64,000 nt of DNA from Gari tellinella (taxonomy: Eukaryota; Mollusca; Bivalvia; Cardiida; Psammobiidae). The stretch is taken from NCBI GenBank assembly GCA_922989275.2, contig OV277856.1, positions 82,541,038 through 82,605,037 on the forward strand, read 5' to 3'. Of the stretch, positions 61,101 through 64,000 are shown piece after piece. The notes beneath the pieces were generated by a model. The model was not told the origin of the DNA and searched no databases. It saw only the letters and a list, made by a program, of their open reading frames with translations. The position numbers and the translations under genes are program-made. Within the stretch, counting starts at the first letter, position 1, and the number at the start of each line of letters is the position of its first letter.

Positions 61101-63917
61101 GTTTCAGAGATAACGATGTTTGAAGATTTCACTATATAACTCTATGTAAAATTACGACCCCCGGGGCAGGGTTAATTTTTACCCCAGGGACATAATTTGA
61201 ACAATCTTGATATAGGACCTGAAGACAATGCTTTGTGCCAAATATCTAAGCTCAAGGTACTGTGGTTTCAGACAAGAAGATTTTTTAAGTTTTCATTGAA
61301 AAAATCTATTTTTAGCTCCTGTGACCTAGATATGCAACAGACCGGAACTATTTGAACAACTTTGAAAGAGGACCATACAAGGATCATTCCTGCCAAGTTT
61401 GGTAACAAGAGGGCCAGAATGGCCCTTAATCGCTCACCTGTACATGGTGATGGGTCAGTGATTTCAGAAAAGAAGATTTGTGAAACTTTGACCCACGGGC
61501 AGGGTCACTTTTGACACCAGGGACATAATATGAATGCTCTTGATACAGGACCTGCAGACGATGCTATGTGCCAAATATCTAAGCTCAGTGTACTATGATT
61601 TCAGACAAGAAGATTTTTAAAGTTTTCATTGAAAAAAATCTATGTTTAGCTCTGGTGACCCAGATATGCAACAGACCGGAACCAATTCATCAACATATGT
61701 GAAAGACCTCTAGACATTACATCATGCAAAATATCTAAGCTCTAGCCATATTGATTTCAAAGAAAAATGTGTTTGAAAATTTCACTATATAACTCCATGT
61801 AAAATGGCGACACCCGGGCCGGGGCCAACTTTGACCCCAGTGGCAAAATTTGAACAAATTTGATAGAGGACCTGTAGACAATGCTTAGTGAAGTTTGGTT
61901 GCAATCAGGCATGTGGTTTTGAAGAAGAAGATGTTTGAACATTTCACTATATAACTCTATGTAAAACGGTGACCCCCCGGGGCGGGGCCAATTTTGACCC
62001 CAGGGTTAAACTTTGAACAATCTTGATAGAAGACCTATAGATGATACTATGTGCCAAATATCTAAGCTCTAGCCCTTGTGGTTTTTGACAAGAAGATTTT
62101 TTAAGATTTCCTTATTTTTTCACTTTGGTTGCCATGGCAACCAGAGTTCTGCATTGTTTCAAATTCTTTGAACAACTTTGAAAGAGCTTGACCCAAGGAA
62201 CATTCCTGTGAAGTTTGGTTGAAATCAGGCATGTGGTTTTGAAGAAGAAGATGTTTGAACATTTCACTATATAACTCTATGTAAAACGGTGACCCCCGGG
62301 CGGGCCAATTTTGACCACAGGGTCAACTTTGAACAATCTTGATAGAGGACCTATAGGTGATGCCATGTGCCAAATATCTAAGCTCTAGCCCTTGTGGTTT
62401 TTGACAAGAAGATTTTTTAAGATTTCCTTATTTTTTCACTTTGGTTGCCATGGCAACCAGAGTTCTGCATTGTTTCAAATTCTTTGAACAACTTTGAAAG
62501 AGCTTGACCCAAGGAACATTCCTGTGAAGTCTGGTTGCAATCAGGCATGTGGTTTTGAAGAAGAAGATGTTTGAACATTTCACTATATAACTCTATGTAA
62601 AACGGTGACCCCCGGGGCGGGGCCAATTTTGACCCCAGGGTCAAACTTTGAACAATCTTGATAGAGGACCTATAGATGATACTATGTGCCAAATATCTAA
62701 GCTCTAGCCCTTGTGGTTTTTGACAAGAAGATTTTTTAAGATTTCCTTATTTTTTCACTTTGGTTGCCATGGCAACCAGAGTTCTGCAGTGTTTCAAATT
62801 CTTTGAACAACTTTGAAAGAGCTTGACCCAAGGAACATTCCTGTGAAGTTTAGTTGCAATCAGGCAAGCGGTTTTGAAGAAGAAGATGTTTGAAGAAATT
62901 GTTGACGCACGACGGACAAAGATCGACCACAAAAGCTCACCTTGAGCACTTTGTGCTCAGGTGAGCTAAAAATCCATCCGGTAGTTTCGGAGGAGATGTC
63001 GTTTAAAGAAATTGTTGACGACGAACGGACGGACGAACGAACAACGACGGACAACGGACACAGAACTATCAAAATAGCTCACCTTGGCACTACGTGCCAG
63101 GTGAGCTAAAAAGTATATTGGTGATCTTCAAGAATAGAAGGAATCATGACAAATGACAAGTGTCTCATGTGTTTTGTGTTTTTGTGGGGGGGGGGGGGGG
63201 GGGGGGTGTTAACAAAAAGAAGCATTCAGATCTCACAAAGATCCTGTCGGACATAATGCAGAATCAAAGAAAAGCAGAAAGCTCTAATAGGCGTTTTCTG
63301 ATTTACTTTTGGAATGCTGTCACTTGCCTAAGAATACTGCTTATTCATATTCTTTTAACCCTTTACCCCATAGTCTGTTTCCAGTTTTGAAAACAGGTGT
63401 CCACTTAAAGCTGGTTGAAAGTAAAGCAGGCTGTGTCTTATCCCAATAACCCATAACTTATTTCTACTTTTGAAGACAGGTGGCCACTTCAAGCAGGTTG
63501 TAAGTATAAAGTGGAACTTTTTTCTTCAGTGGAGGAATATTTATGAGGTAAAGCACATTCTGCTTAATTTTAGCCTGCTTTAAGCTACCATTCTTATAGT
63601 GCATACTCATTACTTTATAAAGTAGAACTATTTTCTTCAGTAGAGGAATCAATAAATGCTTAAAAATGTATATTTATGGGATAATGAGTTAAATGGTCAC
63701 TTAACAAAACATTGTAGTATAAGCAAGATTTCAAATTCATTGAGAAATAAAGAAAGCTGACTCTTACTTAATGAGGGGTTCTGCTGCCTCCCTGCCATAT
63801 TCTCGTATATAATTCCAGGCCATTCTCAGATGAGCCTCATGTGTCCAGTTCTCAAATGGTAAAGTGGCATCTTCAAATGACTGGATAAATAACTCTTCAC
63901 CTACTGTTCGAAATTGC
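52152..63917 (-). CDS. uncharacterised conserved protein (4 exons seen; 5' end off the right edge)
   Basis: Four minus-strand exons join in phase to 139 residues and a stop; an upstream exon lies beyond 64000. Motifs: QFRTVGEELFIQSFEDATLP, WTHEAHLRMAWNYI, RGIQNYN, TGYHETITMFYC, and a C-terminal FVLPDLHPLPGL. I recognise this pattern (Trp-x-His-x-x-His-Leu followed by Gly-Tyr-His-Glu-Thr) from an uncharacterised family common in bacteria and present in some animals; I know no assigned function. The conserved His and Glu residues could bind a metal, but that is inference. Intron 1 here (9.5 kb) is almost wholly repeats. It is convergent with DNAI2. Confidence 0.85.
52334..52574 (+). mobile_element. 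hairpin MITE family A inserted in an older hairpin
   Basis: TTAACCCATAGCCTG to ATGGGGTAATGGGTTAA. The flanks AGCAGCCTGCT|TTAA|GC show insertion at the TTAA of an older hairpin arm. Confidence 0.87.
53544..53734 (-). CDS. uncharacterised gene, exon with GYHET motif
   Basis: Acceptor AACAG, donor GTAAGT. It encodes IKTGYHETITMFYCFLMEH, FEIFLKKNGHLLDRSLMY and YYSNERFTDSRAK. Confidence 0.87.
53794..53994. mobile_element. family G element carrying the family A hairpin
   Basis: CAGGGCTGCCATTTCTCC to CTTATGGCAGCCCTG; the centre (53854-53927) is the family A hairpin together with its neighbour CTAGCAGATGGTA. Confidence 0.8.
54252..54291 (-). CDS. uncharacterised gene, short middle exon
   Basis: A 40-bp exon with acceptor TTTCAG and donor GTGAGT encodes RGIQNYNEVNKDR in exact phase with both neighbours. 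A Gly-Ile-Gln-x-Tyr-Asn match is seen at this place in bacterial relatives I recall. Confidence 0.82.
56281..58990 (+). repeat. 42-bp tandem array, about 64 units
   Basis: Consensus unit GGCGGTCCACCAACGGATAC followed by AGTGCTAGAAACGTTATCTA and GA. Units vary by point changes and small indels. An inverted unit follows at 59015-59040. 42 is divisible by 3, so frames stay open locally and give 14-residue repeats; stops and shifts break them, so I do not call a gene. Confidence 0.95.
59230..60130. repeat. diverged direct repeats, about 180/360-bp period
   Basis: TTTATCCTTA-type blocks at about 59348, 59515 and 59872, and ATTTGATTTTCCTAGAT with ACACAAAAA(C/T)CATTTCTGTG at about 59680-59750 and 60040-60110. 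Confidence 0.65.
60882..61028. repeat. 147-bp near-palindrome
   Basis: CAAGCACGCCTTTTGGTAAA pairs with TTTACCAAAAGCCATGCTTG; inner GTTTGTCTGTTCC and GGAACAGACAAAC. It sits between the fold-back element and the resumed host repeat, perhaps its own MITE. Confidence 0.8.
61404..62968 (-). mobile_element. nested pearl/Helitron-like element with about 320-bp repeats
   Basis: 3' ACAAGAGGGCCAGAATGGCC at the left, 5' GAGCACTTTGTGCTCAGGTG at the right. Three tandem units (about 61898, 62219 and 62535) carry TTGAAGAAGAAGATGTTTGA and TTGGTTGCCATGGCAACC. Confidence 0.75.
63186..63206 (+). repeat. run of 21 G
   Basis: An uninterrupted G homopolymer; G-quadruplex-prone, and its length is likely uncertain. 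Confidence 0.95.
63355..63692 (+). mobile_element. family A MITE with a short family A copy in its hairpin centre
   Basis: Outer ends TTAACCCTTTACCCCATAG and ATGGGATAATGAGTTAA. The inner copy (63438-63552, TTATCCCAATAACCCATA to TTTATGAGGTAAA) sits between the outer hairpin arms and has lost its own hairpin. Confidence 0.8.
63768..63917 (-). CDS. uncharacterised gene, first exon seen
   Basis: Acceptor TTTTAG, donor GTAAGA. It encodes QFRTVGEELFIQSFED, then LPFENWTHEAHLRMAWNYI. It starts in phase 2, so a further exon lies off the right edge. Confidence 0.87.
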
Positions 63918-64000
63918 CTAAAATAGATAAACAAACTGTACAGCAGCCCTTCAATAATGAGGCATGAGGCAAGTTAGAAAATTACATTACGGCTTAATGT

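Larger units (their letters stand above)
54331..63108 (-). mobile_element. pearl/Helitron-like element split by two large insertions
   Basis: 3' AACAAGAGGCCCATGCGGGC and GCTCACCTGG at the left, 5' GGCACTACGTGCCAGGTGAG at the right. Host sequence is continuous across 55217/61037 and across 61403/62969 when compared with the related elements at 54886 and 37764. Confidence 0.75.

Noticed and set aside
61757..63072. Minus-strand frames of 61-91 residues repeating LLLQNHMPDCNQTS
   Set aside because: Translations of the roughly 320-bp tandem units of a pearl-like element.

Overview
The window looks like nuclear DNA of a bivalve mollusc. It is AT-rich and holds three split animal genes in long introns, buried in interspersed repeats of kinds I associate with bivalves: pearl/Helitron-like elements, many small hairpin MITEs and tRNA-derived SINEs. 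The animal assignment is firm from gene structure; the bivalve assignment rests on repeat style, and I cannot name a species.

Genes. (1) AP5Z1, the zeta subunit of the AP-5 adaptor complex, lies on the minus strand from a start codon at 24534 down to 383 and runs off the left edge; 14 coding exons (about 684 residues) are visible. (2) DNAI2, an outer-arm axonemal dynein intermediate chain, lies on the plus strand at 28241-43370; 12 coding exons join in frame to 597 codons, close to the full vertebrate length. The two genes are head to head. Their shared promoter (24541-24849) holds an X-box-like motif, a perfect forkhead core, an NRF1-like palindrome and an ETS core, as expected for a ciliary gene beside a housekeeping gene. 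(3) A small minus-strand gene (52152-63917, open at its 5' end in the window) belongs to a family I know only as uncharacterised, also seen in bacteria; it converges tail to tail on DNAI2.

Mobile DNA fills most of the rest. A young Ty3/gypsy-type LTR retrotransposon (9131-14416; LTRs apparently identical, 5-bp target duplication, one uninterrupted 1299-residue gag-pol) sits inside a pogo-like MITE in AP5Z1 intron 9. Two short LTR-internal-LTR elements (2202-2583 and 22986-23884) have the layout of TRIMs with a tRNA-Leu-type primer site. About 50 MITEs fall into at least nine classes by their ends. Two long hairpin modules recur in the middle of elements whose ends differ, and the TTAA at the apex of one hairpin is a repeated insertion site for other copies.

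Right-hand part. The 9.5-kb intron of the third gene is a nest: a pearl/Helitron-like element (54331-63108) interrupted by a 5.7-kb fold-back-like element (55218-60880) with a 2.7-kb array of 42-bp repeats, and by a second pearl-like element (61404-62968) with about 320-bp tandem repeats. Further pearl-like elements are at 4495-5818, 20046-20605, 34250-35640 and 37764-39003. LINE fragments, SINEs, a 28-bp minisatellite and several long imperfect palindromes complete the picture.

Stretches where I see nothing definite beyond intronic or intergenic sequence: 4180-4490, 5825-6630, 7060-7640, 8775-9080, 25843-26490, 27810-28190, 29180-29630, 30510-30710, 31750-31920, 33380-33730, 39180-39510, 41020-41640, 44660-45410, 45985-46370, 46845-47280, 47540-48330, 50610-51040, 52580-53540 and 63210-63350.
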